Positions 8,973 through 18,358 are shown, counted from the stretch's first letter. The stretch: DNA of 40,507 nucleotides from Lentibacillus juripiscarius JCM 12147 (GCA_001311805.1 BBCA01000025.1:1-40507), one strand, 5' to 3'. The notes: generated by a model not told the origin, from the letters alone. Numbers and translations: made by a program.

Positions 8973-9087
8973 CACAAGTTCCTCCTTATTTAATTTCTAA
9001 TGCCATCATAACCGCTCACTCTGAAAAGACACTGTGCAAAAGATTAGAATTTGATGAGAAACTCTCGGGCACTGCAGTTTCCCTATT

Positions 9088-10425
9088 CTATAACGGCAAT
9101 TTCAATGTGAACAAAGATCCTTGGCCGGGCTTGCTCGTGACGGTGATGGTACCGTGGTGAGCTTTAGCAATCATAGCTGCAATGGAAAGTCCCAGCCCGG
9201 TGCCGCCTGTTTCCCTGCTCCTTGACTTATCAAGCCGGTAAAACCGGTCAAATATGCTTTCCTGTTCACTGGCAGGAATTCCTCCCCCCTTATCTTCCAC
9301 GTTTACGAGAACATAAGATGCATCCTGCCTGACAGCTACTGTGACTGTTTCCTCACTATATTTAAGCGCATTGTCCAGCAGAATATACACAACTTGCTGG
9401 ATCTGGTCAGCATTTGCCCCGATTTGGATTGCCTCCGCCGGAGCGGAAAAATGAATTTTCCGGTCATAGGCTCCTTTGAACGTTTCCGTAACTGATCGGC
9501 ATAAATCAACGATATCGATTGATTCAAACGCAGTACTTTCTTTATTTTTGGCAAGCAGCAGCATTTGTTCCACCAGTTTCTGCATCCGGTCTGCTTCAGA
9601 ATTAATTGCCTCAGCCGACTCATTTAAGAGATTCTGATCAGCATGACCCCGGCGCTTCAATAACTGTGCATAGCTTTTGACAATGGAGATCGGTGTTTTT
9701 AATTCATGTGACGCATCTGAAACGAACATCTCTTGTTTCTCAAAATTCTCCTTCATGTGATCAATCATTCGATTAAATGTTCGTTCCATTTCACTCAGTT
9801 CATCTTTCGGGCGGCGTTCGATCGTAATTTTTTCCCATTTGCCGCCGGCAGAGTTTGCTTTCATCGTTTCCGTAAGGTCTTTCACCGGCCTTGTAATAAA
9901 TCGGCTTAAAAACACCCCAGCCGCTACTGTCGGTACAAGCATAATGAAGGAGGCGATGGCGAGCACATAAAACAATGTTTCCATGGTCGATGTATGCCCT
10001 GTCAATTGTTTATAAACCCCTAATGTGACGACACTTCCATCATTCCAGATGATTGGCTTAGCGACCACTGCAAAATCGGGCTCATCTTTCATTGGAATGA
10101 CATTGCGCTGTTCAGCCGTACCATAAGCAGCCGGAAGTTTCGTGTACGGATACTTTTTGGTCACTTGAACCAGATAATCCCCATTCTCCGCTATGACACG
10201 AATCATTCCTTCTGTGGGCAAAAATGCCTCCAGAAGCTCGCTTTCTGGTATGTTCGGGTTTTCTTTCAGTGTCTTGGCAATTTTAGTCGCTTCAGCCGCC
10301 AGTTCATCCTGCTCACTGTCCAGTGAGGTACGCTGAAATAAATAATAGATAGATGTATTAACGAGCAGAATCAGTAAGAGCATAAACAAACTTGAAAACA
10401 AAATAATCTTGACTGACAGTTTCAT
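9088..10425 (-). CDS. two-component sensor histidine kinase (YkoH-like)
   Basis: This is a membrane sensor kinase of 445 residues and intact. TM1 is about residues 7-30 and the extracellular sensor domain about 31-145. TM2 is about 150-174, followed by a HAMP domain. The phosphoacceptor His240 is in VSDASHELKTPISIVKSY. The N box is DNALKYS, with the G boxes EDKGGGIP and ETGGTGLGLSIA. The start ATG overlaps the regulator stop by four bases (ATGA), indicating translational coupling. The PepSY gene follows 115 bases downstream, and kinase plus PepSY suggests that the PepSY protein is a target or a sensing partner. The signal is not evident from sequence. Confidence 0.92.
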   Translation of the reverse strand: MKLSVKIILFSSLFMLLLILLVNTSIYYLFQRTSLDSEQDELAAEATKIAKTLKENPNIPESELLEAFLPTEGMIRVIAENGDYLVQVTKKYPYTKLPAAYGTAEQRNVIPMKDEPDFAVVAKPIIWNDGSVVTLGVYKQLTGHTSTMETLFYVLAIASFIMLVPTVAAGVFLSRFITRPVKDLTETMKANSAGGKWEKITIERRPKDELSEMERTFNRMIDHMKENFEKQEMFVSDASHELKTPISIVKSYAQLLKRRGHADQNLLNESAEAINSEADRMQKLVEQMLLLAKNKESTAFESIDIVDLCRSVTETFKGAYDRKIHFSAPAEAIQIGANADQIQQVVYILLDNALKYSEETVTVAVRQDASYVLVNVEDKGGGIPASEQESIFDRFYRLDKSRSRETGGTGLGLSIAAMIAKAHHGTITVTSKPGQGSLFTLKLPL

Positions 10426-11114
10426 GCCTTATGTTCCTTTATCGTATACCCAACGCCACGCACCGTTTGAATGTAGGCCTGGTCAAATCCTTTGTCGACT
10501 TTTTGCCGCAAATAACGAACGTAAACATCAACGACATTCGTGTCACCAAAATAATCATAGCCCCAAACCTCTTCAATAAGCTGGTCTCTTGTCAGGACAA
10601 TGTTTTTATTTTTCACAAGGTATACGAGGAGATCAAACTCCCTTGGTGTCAGTTCAATTTGTTTGGTACCGCGCTGGACTTCGCGTGAAGACATGTTCAC
10701 TTGCAAATCACCAACTGACAGCTCTTCGCCATTACTGGCTGTTGTTGTTCTCTGACGCAAATGCACCCTGATCCGCGCAAGAAGCTCCTCAATTTGGAAC
10801 GGCTTCGTCATATAATCGTTCGCACCCTGGTCAAGACCGCTTACTTTATCATGTACCTGATCCCGTGCTGTCAGCAGAATAATCGGTGTTGTCTCATCAA
10901 ATCGTCTGACCCGGCGGAGCACTTCCAGCCCGCTTAATTCCGGCAGCATGATATCAAGCAGAACCAGATCCCAATCCCGGCTGGTTAAAAGCTCAAGCGC
11001 CGTTTTGCCATTATCCGCAACCGTCGTGCTGTAATTCTCATAATCCAGCTCAAGCTGTAATACTCTACTCAGTTTTTGTTCATCTTCTACAATCAATATA
11101 TTTGGCTTTTCCAT
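10422..11114 (-). CDS. OmpR-family response regulator (YkoG-like)
   Basis: This is a DNA-binding response regulator of 230 residues, intact. The receiver domain is at residues 1-120 with acidic pocket Glu11/Asp12, phosphorylation site Asp54 (VLLDIMLPE), and switch residues Thr82 and Lys104. The trans_reg_C winged helix is at about 130-228 (LTPREFDLLVYL, DTNVVDVYVRYLRQKVD, VRGVGYTI). It is first in the regulator-kinase-PepSY unit. The ribosome binding site is weak (AGGTGA about 11 bases upstream). A fragment of the interspersed repeat lies 26 bases upstream, so the promoter is probably within or beyond it. Confidence 0.93.
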   Translation of the reverse strand: MEKPNILIVEDEQKLSRVLQLELDYENYSTTVADNGKTALELLTSRDWDLVLLDIMLPELSGLEVLRRVRRFDETTPIILLTARDQVHDKVSGLDQGANDYMTKPFQIEELLARIRVHLRQRTTTASNGEELSVGDLQVNMSSREVQRGTKQIELTPREFDLLVYLVKNKNIVLTRDQLIEEVWGYDYFGDTNVVDVYVRYLRQKVDKGFDQAYIQTVRGVGYTIKEHKA

Positions 11115-11139
11115 TTTAACTCAATCACCTGCTTTACTA

Positions 11140-11175
11140 GAGGTTGTTCAAATTCCGGTAAAAATGACACTTCGA
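11140..11175 (-). repeat. MITE-like repeat, right-end fragment
   Basis: GAGGTTGTTCAAATTCCGG followed by TAAAAATGACACTTCGA matches the right end of the repeat family in reverse, with the A run before TCCGG shortened. It sits in the leader or promoter region of the response regulator. Confidence 0.65.
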
Positions 11176-11280
11176 TAGCTCATGTATTCAAGGCAACAGA
11201 TGATTCATCTTCAGCTGACATTAATTCGTTTAAAAGATACTTTAGAGAACGTTACCCTCTAACTATGTAGGCTTTGACCT

Positions 11281-11336
11281 TTTATTACCTAGGCTCGCCT
11301 ACTATTACCGGAGTTTTTAATGTTATTACCTAAGAA
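11281..11336. repeat. diverged duplicate of the NLGNNEE-coding repeat
   Basis: TTATTACCTAGG, ACTATTACCGGAGTTTT and TTATTACCTAAG occur here in the same order as at 11747-11802 inside the downstream-coded repeat, but in non-coding DNA with stops in every frame. It looks like the decayed 3' end of a second gene copy. The remainder of 11176-11425 shows nothing else. Confidence 0.55.
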
Positions 11337-11425
11337 ACTTAACTTGTACCGAGGTCTTTTGACATTCTTGTCCAAGGAAAAAATAATAAAAAGTAACTAC
11401 CTTTATCTGGGCAGCTACTAATCAT

Positions 11426-13329
11426 TCACATATTCTGTACAGCTTTATAAGCCTGACTTTTATGACTTGGAGTATTTGGATAGCGAGGCTCTAACTTATT
11501 CATCTCCACAAGCTTCTTTATGTGGTTTTTTCTCAAACCCCCGGGATCTCTTTTTAATAAGTAAGCTAATTCATTTACTGTCATAAACTGTTCAGAACAC
11601 AATGATAGTATTAGATCTCTTAGTACTTCTGGTTTAAGTCTCGATTTTTCTCGAGCAGGTTTCGCGATTTCCAATAACCTTTTGTTCTCAGTAGGAACTT
11701 CTTCATTATTACCTAAGTTTCCCTCATTATTACCTAGGATTTTCTCTTTATTACCTAGGCCCTCCCCACTATTACCGGGGTTTTCTTCATTATTACCTAG
11801 GTTAAAGGTCTTTTCATTACTATGCTTATTTTCTTCGCTATCCAAAAAACATCAGAAAGTATATATGTTCTTCCACGACCAGAGCCCTGTGGTAATAATA
11901 ACCCCTCTTCAACTAAGTTGGATAATATTTTATTTATTTCTTTTGAATGTTTATTTGTCAATTCTTGCAAACGAACATTAGTCACATTTTTTTCTTGATA
12001 AGCAGTAACGAGTACTAAAAGTTCATCTGGTGAAAGGAGATGGGAACGGTCCATTAACGCCCCTTTTATATAAGACACAATTTCATTCGGCAACAAAGAT
12101 GTAGGTAACAAGGTTAGTGTGGTTCTCTCCGGTTGAAACTCTTCTAGAAAAGCTGGCCTTTTCCAATGTTGTCGTTTCCAAGTAGTATGGATACTTTCCA
12201 ATCCATACCCTGAGCGCTCGCCTAAACCAATTTGCGCAAACATCTTAAAAATCAGAGGGTTTCTCGGATCACTATTCCCCCCAACAATTGCCTTTTCATA
12301 AGGCATCCTTAAAATACCGGGATTAGAGAATCGAAAAAAGCTCTTTTTCTTTTCAATTACAATTCCCACTTCACCAAAATAATTTGCATGTATTATGGTA
12401 TTCAGTACTGCCTCCCTAAGAGCCTTATGAACCCGTGATTCTGTCTGCCGTATAAGTTCATCTCCCTCTAACTGAAATGGAACGTCGATATCAGAAGTTA
12501 TTTTGCCAATAACTTTGAAATAAAAGTCAAATAAATTTCCGGACCATGTTCCATCTTGAGAGGTTATCCTGTTTGACCATCGCTGTCCCGGATTATCAGA
12601 AAGTTTCTCCCTGTAATCTAAGAAATAATGAGGAAAGTAATCAGTTATAGATTTTTCCACACCAAACATCAGTAATCCGCCGATTGTCAAACCTTCTTTT
12701 TTTTGTTACACGATTCTTATTCCAACCGCCTATTCTAACTAGGAATTCTATGTCGTCATGTTCATTCCACGTACTATCCGGTTTTAAGTTAGCAAACCTT
12801 TTACGGTAACTTCTTAGTGATTCCATATTAATGTCATTCATGTCAAAGTTCTCTAATATCAGACTATCTTGTGAAGATGAGGATTGTTCCGCAATCATTC
12901 GCTGAACCTCTTTTTCACTACATTTATAATCCCCTTCAAAGTTGCGACGATATGTACCCGCATAAGGATTTTGTCCAACATAAACAGGCTTTTGTTGGCG
13001 CATCGCCCTTGGCACGACAATCTTTAAAATATTATTACCATCAATTTCTAAAGGAATAACATCATCGTTTTGAAGAATATTTGCACTTATTTTTGAGAAT
13101 TATTGATATTATCCCAAAAATCCTTTTGAAGTTTGACTACATCAACGTTTTCAGGATAAAATTCACCTTTATCTTCTTTTATACCTAACAGTATAATGCC
13201 CCCATTTGTATTAGCAAATGCAGAATATGTGTACCACATTTCTTTTGGTACCTTACCCTTAGCCAGTTTACATTCAAGTTCAACGTCTTCACCACTGTCA
13301 ATAAGATTCCAAAAATCTGAACTATTCAC
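11426..13329 (-). CDS. AlbA_2 (Schlafen-type) plus ATPase putative transcriptional regulator, RecG-like COG2865; three frameshifts
   Basis: This is a large regulator of about 635 residues. The N-terminal AlbA_2 domain (residues ~5-125) shows DVELECKLAKGKVPKEMW, SAFANTNGGIILLGI and later VYVGQNPYAGTYRR. A middle linker is followed by a GHKL-like ATPase segment (HKALREAVLNTIIHANYF, GLGERSGYGLESI) and C-terminal winged-helix segments (VRLQELTNKHSKEINKIL, EQFMTVNELAYLLKRDPGGL). Between the winged helices are five heptapeptide repeats. The start is GTG 13329 with GGAGG at 7 bases. Frameshifts: near 13096 (A5 for A6), near 12703 (A8 for A7), near 11848 (T6 for T7). The family is often annotated as a DNA-binding or RecG-related regulator and sits in mobile or defence regions; the function here is unknown. 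Confidence 0.83.
11701..11802 (-). repeat. coding 21 bp repeat, five heptapeptides (NLGNNEE type)
   Basis: Five successive 7-residue units are encoded: NLGNNEE, NPGNSGE, GLGNKEK, ILGNNEG, NLGNNEE. At the DNA level these are 21 bp units with core ATTACCTAGG or ATTACCGGGG. They form a hydrophilic, probably flexible spacer between two DNA-binding segments and are prone to copy-number change. Confidence 0.85.
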
Positions 13330-13492
13330 TGTTTCACCTCCAATATAAACATTTAAGTTTAAAGATCCAAGCATATGACTACTATCTCAATTTTAACCTA
13401 AAAATTATTTTATTAGAAATAAGTTCTCTATATCTAATGCATAATCCTTCTTTTTATCAAACATACTCACATCTTCCAGGTTTTTAACTGGC

Positions 13493-13529
13493 GTTCACAT
13501 AAAAGATGAGAACCTGAACACATGTGAAC
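13493..13529. promoter_or_regulatory. inverted repeat GTTCACAT/ATGTGAAC
   Basis: There are perfect 8 bp arms at 13493-13500 and 13522-13529 with a 21-base spacer, in the 270 bp gap between the divergent AlbA_2 and VOC genes. It could be an operator for either; no factor is identified. The rest of the gap is AT-rich with no gene seen. Confidence 0.35.
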
Positions 13530-13603
13530 TTGAGCCAATTCCTCGCTAAAGTCCCATGCAAACAGTAAAATGATACCAAAAATAACTGTCAGGAGGCGTT
13601 TAC

Positions 13604-14229
13604 ATGCTTGCACTTGACCATATTATCATTGCTGCCAGCAGCCCGGAACAGGCCGCTCATAATTTTAGTGAGAGACATCGCATAAAAGTCGCACAAGGCG
13701 GACAGCACGCGAATTGGGGAACATACAATTATCTGGCATACTTCGAGAACGACTGTTATATCGAGTGGATTGGCATCACAGACTGGACAGTTGCGAAAGA
13801 ATCAGATAATCCGTTGATCCAGCTTCTGGTCCGTAAGCTTTCCAATGGTGTGGAAGGCCCGGTCCAATATGCGCTCCGGACAGAACGGATGGATGATTGT
13901 ATTGAAAACTTGAAGACACTAGATACCCCGTACACAGGCCCATTCCCCGGCAGCCGGAAACGTCCGGATGGGCGCCTTTTGGAATGGCGGATGCTGTTTC
14001 CTGCATCTGCTGAAGATGTGCTACCATTCTGATTGAATGGGGCGAAGTAAAAAATAAGCCGTCGGACAGCAGCCTGATTAATAACCGGGAGATTCATTCG
14101 CTGACTGCTAATATAAGCGATTCTGCCACGTTTGCATCCATTTATCAGCTGTCGTTTTCCCGCCAGACAACCCAGTTGGAAAACACGAGCTTAACCATGG
14201 CGGACCGGCTTGACTTTTCAATCAGCTAA
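13604..14229 (+). CDS. VOC superfamily protein (Glyoxalase_3-like), one frameshift
   Basis: This is a metal-enzyme-fold protein of about 208 residues. The start LALDHIIIAASSPEQAA carries the first VOC strand with its His, followed by GGQHANWGTYNYLAYFENDCYIEWIGI, typical of the glyoxalase-like PF13468 group. Reaction and substrate are unknown. ATG 13604 follows AGGAGG at about 8 bases. The frame breaks near 14027, where TT should be TTT (PFLIEWGEVKNKPSD), after which about 66 more codons reach TAA 14227-14229. It stands alone between divergent regulators. Confidence 0.78.
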
Positions 14230-14285
14230 TTACTGGCTCGAATTGCTGCATTCCTTTTTAGCTAAAGAGGGGTGCCGGGTTTTTA

Positions 14286-14315
14286 TTGACATTCAAATAT
14301 ATATTAGAATATACT
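14286..14315 (+). promoter_or_regulatory. cadCA promoter
   Basis: The consensus -35 TTGACA (14286-14291) and -10 TATACT (14310-14315) have 18 bp spacing. The promoter is overlapped by the cad operator arms, which explains repression by CadC. Confidence 0.8.
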
Positions 14316-14337
14316 ATGATCAAACATATATTTGAAT
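14291..14337 (+). promoter_or_regulatory. cad operator palindrome
   Basis: There are perfect 12 bp arms, ATTCAAATATAT (14291-14302) and ATATATTTGAAT (14326-14337), with a 23-base spacer. The left arm starts within the -35 and the -10 lies in the spacer. The TTCAAAT half-site type is that of ArsR/SmtB family CadC operators. Confidence 0.72.
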
Positions 14338-14349
14338 GAGGTGAATCCC

Positions 14350-14721
14350 ATGCCAAACGATATGTGCGACGTAACTTGTGTAAATGAGGAGAAAGTTAAT
14401 CATGTGAAGAAGAAGATAAATATCGATGCCGTAAACGAAGCCATCCATTTATATAAACTGCTGGCTGACCGGAATCGACTGCAAATAGCTTATGCATTAT
14501 TGGTCGAGCATGAACTATGTGTTTGTGATATTGCCAACATTATCAATGCAACCATTGCTACAACATCCCATCATTTGCGGAAACTGCATAAAGCTGGGAT
14601 TACCACATACCGGAAAGAAGGCAAACTCGCTTTTTATTCGCTGGCGGACAGCCATATAAAACCATTCATCGCACAAGGTTTGCTTAACGAAAAGGATGGT
14701 GAAACCTATGCCGTCCAATGA
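14350..14721 (+). CDS. cadC: CadC-like ArsR/SmtB metal-sensing repressor
   Basis: This is a dimeric winged-helix repressor released from DNA by Cd(II), Pb(II) or Zn(II), 123 residues. Ligands of the CadC metal site are visible: Cys6 and Cys10 in the N-terminal arm (MCDVTC) and Cys57 and Cys59 in helix 4 (HELCVCD). The recognition helix is IATTSHHLRKLHKAG. ATG 14350 is chosen over 14332 because GAGGTGA precedes it at about 5 bases and it matches the family start. It overlaps cadA by 14 bases, so the two are co-translated. Autoregulation through the palindrome overlapping the promoter is expected. Confidence 0.92.
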   Translation: MPNDMCDVTCVNEEKVNHVKKKINIDAVNEAIHLYKLLADRNRLQIAYALLVEHELCVCDIANIINATIATTSHHLRKLHKAGITTYRKEGKLAFYSLADSHIKPFIAQGLLNEKDGETYAVQ

Positions 14722-16776
14722 GCAGACATACCGGCTTAATGGAATTTCCTGTGCCAACTGTGCAAAGACATTTGAGAACAATGTAAAAGATCTCGACGGT
14801 GTAGAAGATGCAACGGTCCACTTTGCTTCATCGAAAATTAATGTTGTCGGTGATACATCTATTGCTGATATTGAGAAGGCCGGATCCTTCGAAAATATTA
14901 AAGTGATCACCGAACATACCGATCCTGAAAAAGAGCCATTCTGGGTCCGTCATGACAATGTTCTGCTGGCGATTCTATTGCTTGCGTTTGGCCTGACAGC
15001 AGCCTTTACATTCGGCAGTGCCCATTATTTGCCGAAAGTGTTATATGGCTTTTCCGCGCTAATCGGAGGACTGTCCCTGTTTCAAACAGGTTTACGCAAT
15101 CTGACAAAAGCCCGCTTTGATATGAAAACATTGATGACCATTGCCGTCATCGGAGCAGTGCTCATTGGGGAATGGCGGGAAGCAGCAGTTGTCGTGATTT
15201 TGTTCGCCATCAGTGAAGCGCTGGAATCCTATTCAATGGACAAAGCACGTTCCTCCATCCGCTCGCTTATGCAAGTTTCGCCGAATAATGCTCATATCAG
15301 ACGTAATGGCCAGGAGCAGACGATGGCTGTAGAAGATATAGCAATCGGCGACGTGATGCTGGTCAAACCGGGCGAACGGATTGCGATGGATGGCACGATT
15401 ATAAAGGGGGCCTCTTCCATCAATCAAGCTGCCGTTACAGGTGAATCCATCCCTGCCGAAAAAACAGCTGGTAACGAGGTTTTTGCCGGTACCATCAACC
15501 AGGACGGATTCCTTGAAATCGAAGTCACGAAAAAACGGAAGATACCACCATTGCTAAAATCATTCACATGGTGGAAGACGCCCAGAGCGAGCGTGCGCCG
15601 GCACAGGCATTTGTGGACCGGTTCGCTGCCTATTACACACCAGCTATTATCGCCATTGCCATGCTGGTTGCAATTGTTCCGCCCCTTTTTGGCGGCGTTT
15701 GGAGCACGTGGATTTATCAGGGGCTCGCCGTACTCGTGGTCGGCTGCCCATGTGCACTGGTCATCTCCACTCCAGTTGCCATCGTGACTGCCATCGGTAA
15801 CGCCGCCCGCAATGGTGTACTGATAAAAGGCGGCATCCATCTGGAACAAATCGGCACAATCGATACAATCGCATTTGATAAAACTGGCACCCTGACCAAA
15901 GGAACACCTAAAGTAACGGACATTCATTTTTTCACCAATGAACGCCATAGAACACTCCAGTATCTAAGTGGACTGGAAGCCAAATCAACCCACCCGCTAG
16001 CAAACGCGGTGTTGGACTATGTCAAAGAGGAAGAGCCGGACGTGGCAGCCGCAGACGTACAGTCCTTCACTACTGTTCACGGCAAAGGCATCCAGGGAGA
16101 AATCGACGGAAAAACTGTTTATGCCGGTTCACCGGACTTTTTCAAGAACGTGCCTGATCATCCGATTGTGAATTATCAGGAAGAGGGCAAAACGGTCATG
16201 CTTTGTGGTACAGACAAAGATCTGCTGCTGGCTGTTGCCCTGCGCGACGAACCACGGGAAGAAAGCAAAAACGTTATTAAAAAGCTGTATGACCTTGGCA
16301 TCAAGAAAACAGTCATGCTCACCGGGGACCACAAGCAGACAGCGAAGGCATTGAAGAACGATCTGGCTTTGACGGACGTAAAAGCCGGCCTATTGCCTGA
16401 AGATAAACTGCATTTCGTCAAGGAGCATGAAAACGGCAATATTGCGATGATTGGGGACGGCATCAATGATACCCCCGCACTGGCTGCATCCAAAGTCGGT
16501 ATGGCGATGGGCTCCGCCGGTACAGACAGTGCACTGGAAACAGCCGACGTTGCTTTCATGGGCGATGACGTGACCAAACTGCCATACACCGTGAAACTAA
16601 GCCGAAAAACACTGGCCATCATCAAGGAAAACATCAGCTTTGCCATTGGTATTAAGATTCTCGCACTTCTGCTCGTCATCCCAGGCTGGCTGACCCTATG
16701 GATTGCAATATTTGCTGATATGGGGGCGACACTGCTCGTCACATTGAACGCACTACGGCTGATGAGGATAAACTAA
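14708..16776 (+). CDS. cadA: Cd/Zn/Pb-transporting P1B-type ATPase CadA, one frameshift
   Basis: This is a membrane ATPase exporting divalent soft metals. In order: N-terminal heavy-metal-associated domain with GISCANC, a helix bundle, phosphatase motif TGES, the transmembrane metal site CPCALV, phosphorylation site [17 protein letters not shown], and the hinge [10 protein letters not shown]. It has about 690 residues, near the family length. The start ATG 14708 has GGTGA at 5 bases; ATG 14696 is an alternative. The frame breaks near 15541, where GG should be GGG (VTKKREDTTIAK), splitting the gene into two readings. It is the effector partner of CadC. Confidence 0.92.
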
Positions 16777-16926
16777 AATGTATACTGCCGGGATGCAAAA
16801 TCGCCAAAACATCCCCGAAGGCCACTGATAAACCAAAACCCAGCACTACCGCCAACAGAAAAAAGTCACTCCCATAACGGTAACTTGTTCACTTACGGTG
16901 GAAAAAATATAAAATCACATTATATT

Positions 16927-16965
16927 TAGCGTACTAAATCACATAAAATTTAGTGCGCTATTTTT
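16927..16965 (+). terminator. intrinsic terminator downstream of cadA
   Basis: TAGCGTACTAAAT, an 8-base loop, then ATTTAGTGCGCTA (13 bp stem with one T-G pair) and TTTTT. It lies 150 bases after cadA. A second hairpin, GGGATG/CATCCC near 16793-16819, has no T run. Otherwise 16777-17255 is AT-rich and I see no gene in it. Confidence 0.82.
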
Positions 16966-17255
16966 CTTGGCATAACAACGTTCAAATGAACAATTTATGA
17001 TTTTATCATTCGAAATAACACGACAAATGACAATATTTATTGCATTGCTAAAATACCTTCTATTATAAGAGCGAAATTAACGTATATTGTGCAAAGGGAG
17101 AGATGCATTTTTAAAATTTTAACCTGGTATCCTGAATATTTATGTTAAAATAAATCTAAAGATTATAACGGAAATTGTCTTAATTGAGCATTCTTGGTTT
17201 CAAACTTTATACAACAAACGGGTCATTTTATAGCATAAAAGGGGAGGGAATTAAA

Positions 17256-17498
17256 ATGACATCTTGGATTTCTTGGGTTGCAGTGGGGCTTATGGTGACT
17301 GTATTACTTTATGCCATTTTTAGTATCTTTTTAAAAAAACCATTAGGCTTATATATTGCAACAGCATTCCATATTGTTTTAGATATTTTATCACTTCCAT
17401 CAATCGGATTATATGTATTAGGATTGGCTGTTATTGAATTAATCATAGGAATTATAATGACTGTAAAACTTCATCGTAAAACGGGTGATTTAGCTTAA
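17256..17498 (+). CDS. small two-helix membrane protein
   Basis: An 80-residue hydrophobic protein, not recognised. There are probably two to three helices: WVAVGLMVTVLLYAIFSIF (about 5-23) and hydrophobic stretches across about 30-70, with a basic tail (VKLHRKTGDLA). ATG 17256 follows GGGGAGGG at about 8 bases; the upstream open frame to 17184 lacks a ribosome binding site. The base composition is AT-richer than the cad operon before it, as in the following genes up to 19.5 kb, suggesting an acquired stretch. Confidence 0.65.
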   Translation: MTSWISWVAVGLMVTVLLYAIFSIFLKKPLGLYIATAFHIVLDILSLPSIGLYVLGLAVIELIIGIIMTVKLHRKTGDLA

Positions 17499-17522
17499 TA
17501 AAAATTAACACTTACAACAATA

Positions 17523-17550
17523 GGTCAGCCAGTACAATGACTAGCTGACC
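17523..17550 (+). terminator. hairpin after the small membrane protein
   Basis: GGTCAGCCAGT / ACTAGCTGACC is an 11 bp stem with one mismatch and a 6-base loop, followed by ATATAAT. It is a plausible weak terminator 24 bases after the stop. Confidence 0.5.
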
Positions 17551-17621
17551 ATATAATACGATCGGGCGCGATTGTGTATTAGTATTTTAATTTTGAATAT
17601 ATAGTGTATCGTAACATTAAG

Positions 17622-17630
17622 TGGTATAAT
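17622..17630 (+). promoter_or_regulatory. extended -10 promoter of the toxin-antitoxin pair
   Basis: TGGTATAAT is an extended -10 (TGn plus TATAAT at 17625-17630), 35 bases before the antitoxin start. No clear -35 is seen at 17 bp, consistent with extended -10 use. Confidence 0.55.
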
Positions 17631-17664
17631 AAAATAAAATATTCATGGAAGAGGTGATCATTAC

Positions 17665-17862
17665 ATGAATACAGCTAAGGATCGTTTACTTAAAATTATT
17701 GATGAAATACCTGAAAAAGAAGTGGATAAAATTCTGGATTTTGCAGAGTATTTAAAAGCTAAAAGTGATAAAAATGTGTCTGAGGATTTAACAAAAGCTA
17801 GTGAGAGTAGCCTGAGTTTTTGGGATAATGATATCGATGACGAGGTTTGGAACAATGTATAA
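17665..17862 (+). CDS. DUF2281-like antitoxin
   Basis: A 65-residue acidic protein. The N-terminal helix pair, KDRLLKIIDEIPEKEVDKIL and then DFAEYLKAK, is the DUF2281 pattern often found as the antitoxin of PemK/MazF toxins. The C-terminal region (SFWDNDIDDEVWNNV) is acidic with Trp and would be the toxin-binding arm. The start is ATG 17665 with GAGGTG about 9 bases upstream. The gene overlaps the toxin start by 8 bases (ATGTATAA), typical coupling of type II pairs. Confidence 0.78.
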   Translation: MNTAKDRLLKIIDEIPEKEVDKILDFAEYLKAKSDKNVSEDLTKASESSLSFWDNDIDDEVWNNV

Positions 17863-18190
17863 ACAAGGTGATATTGTTTTAATACCAGTTCCATTCAGTG
17901 ATTTAAAACACCGAAAGCAACGTCCTGTACTTATTATGTCAAGCGATAGTTATAACGAAATGACTGAAGATATCGTAGTTTTAGCCATCACTTCAAAATT
18001 AAAGGACCTTGCGTATTCAGTAGCGATTGAATCAAAAGATTTAACAGAGGGCGAACTTAAAGTAACATCAGAAATTAGGGCAGACAAAGTATACACGCTT
18101 TCAAAAAATATCGTCAGAAAGAAATTTGGACAGGTGAACACTGAGATTTTGGAAGACGTTCGGGTAAAAATAAACGAACTGATAAAATAA
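17855..18190 (+). CDS. MazF/PemK-type toxin endoribonuclease
   Basis: A 111-residue protein with the PemK fold signature: GDIVLIPVPFSDLKHRKQRPVL at the N-terminus, the central strand DIVVLAITSK, and SEIRADKVYTLSKNIV toward the C-terminus. The family cleaves mRNA at specific short sequences in the cytoplasm and is held inactive by the partner. ATG 17855 lies within the antitoxin end; the longer open frame starting at 17828 includes antitoxin sequence and is not used. The Arg in KQRPVL and the Ser/Thr in AITSK are the usual active-site area. It is complete. Confidence 0.85.
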   Translation: MYKQGDIVLIPVPFSDLKHRKQRPVLIMSSDSYNEMTEDIVVLAITSKLKDLAYSVAIESKDLTEGELKVTSEIRADKVYTLSKNIVRKKFGQVNTEILEDVRVKINELIK

Positions 18191-18198
18191 CTGTGATC

Positions 18199-18223
18199 AA
18201 GGGGGCTGTGTTACAGTCCCCTT
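18199..18223 (+). terminator. hairpin after the toxin gene
   Basis: AAGGGGGCTG, TGTTA loop, CAGTCCCCTT: a 10 bp stem with one G-T wobble, 8 bases after the toxin stop. No U tract follows, so termination is uncertain. Confidence 0.45.
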
Positions 18224-18358
18224 GCTGTATGGAAGTTGTGGCTTTCCATTTTAAAACCAGGCATAATTTTTAATTAGAACCTTTCAGCCACTTTTGCGTA
18301 ATGAGAGAAGAATATATTCGAGATGAATTGAACATAAAAATTTCAGGAGGTTATTTTA

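Noticed and set aside
8458..9000. Plus-strand hydrophobic 180-residue reading opposite the PepSY gene
   Set aside because: It is an antisense shadow of the charged PepSY linker (Asp/Lys codons read as Val/Ile/Phe) with no ribosome binding site.
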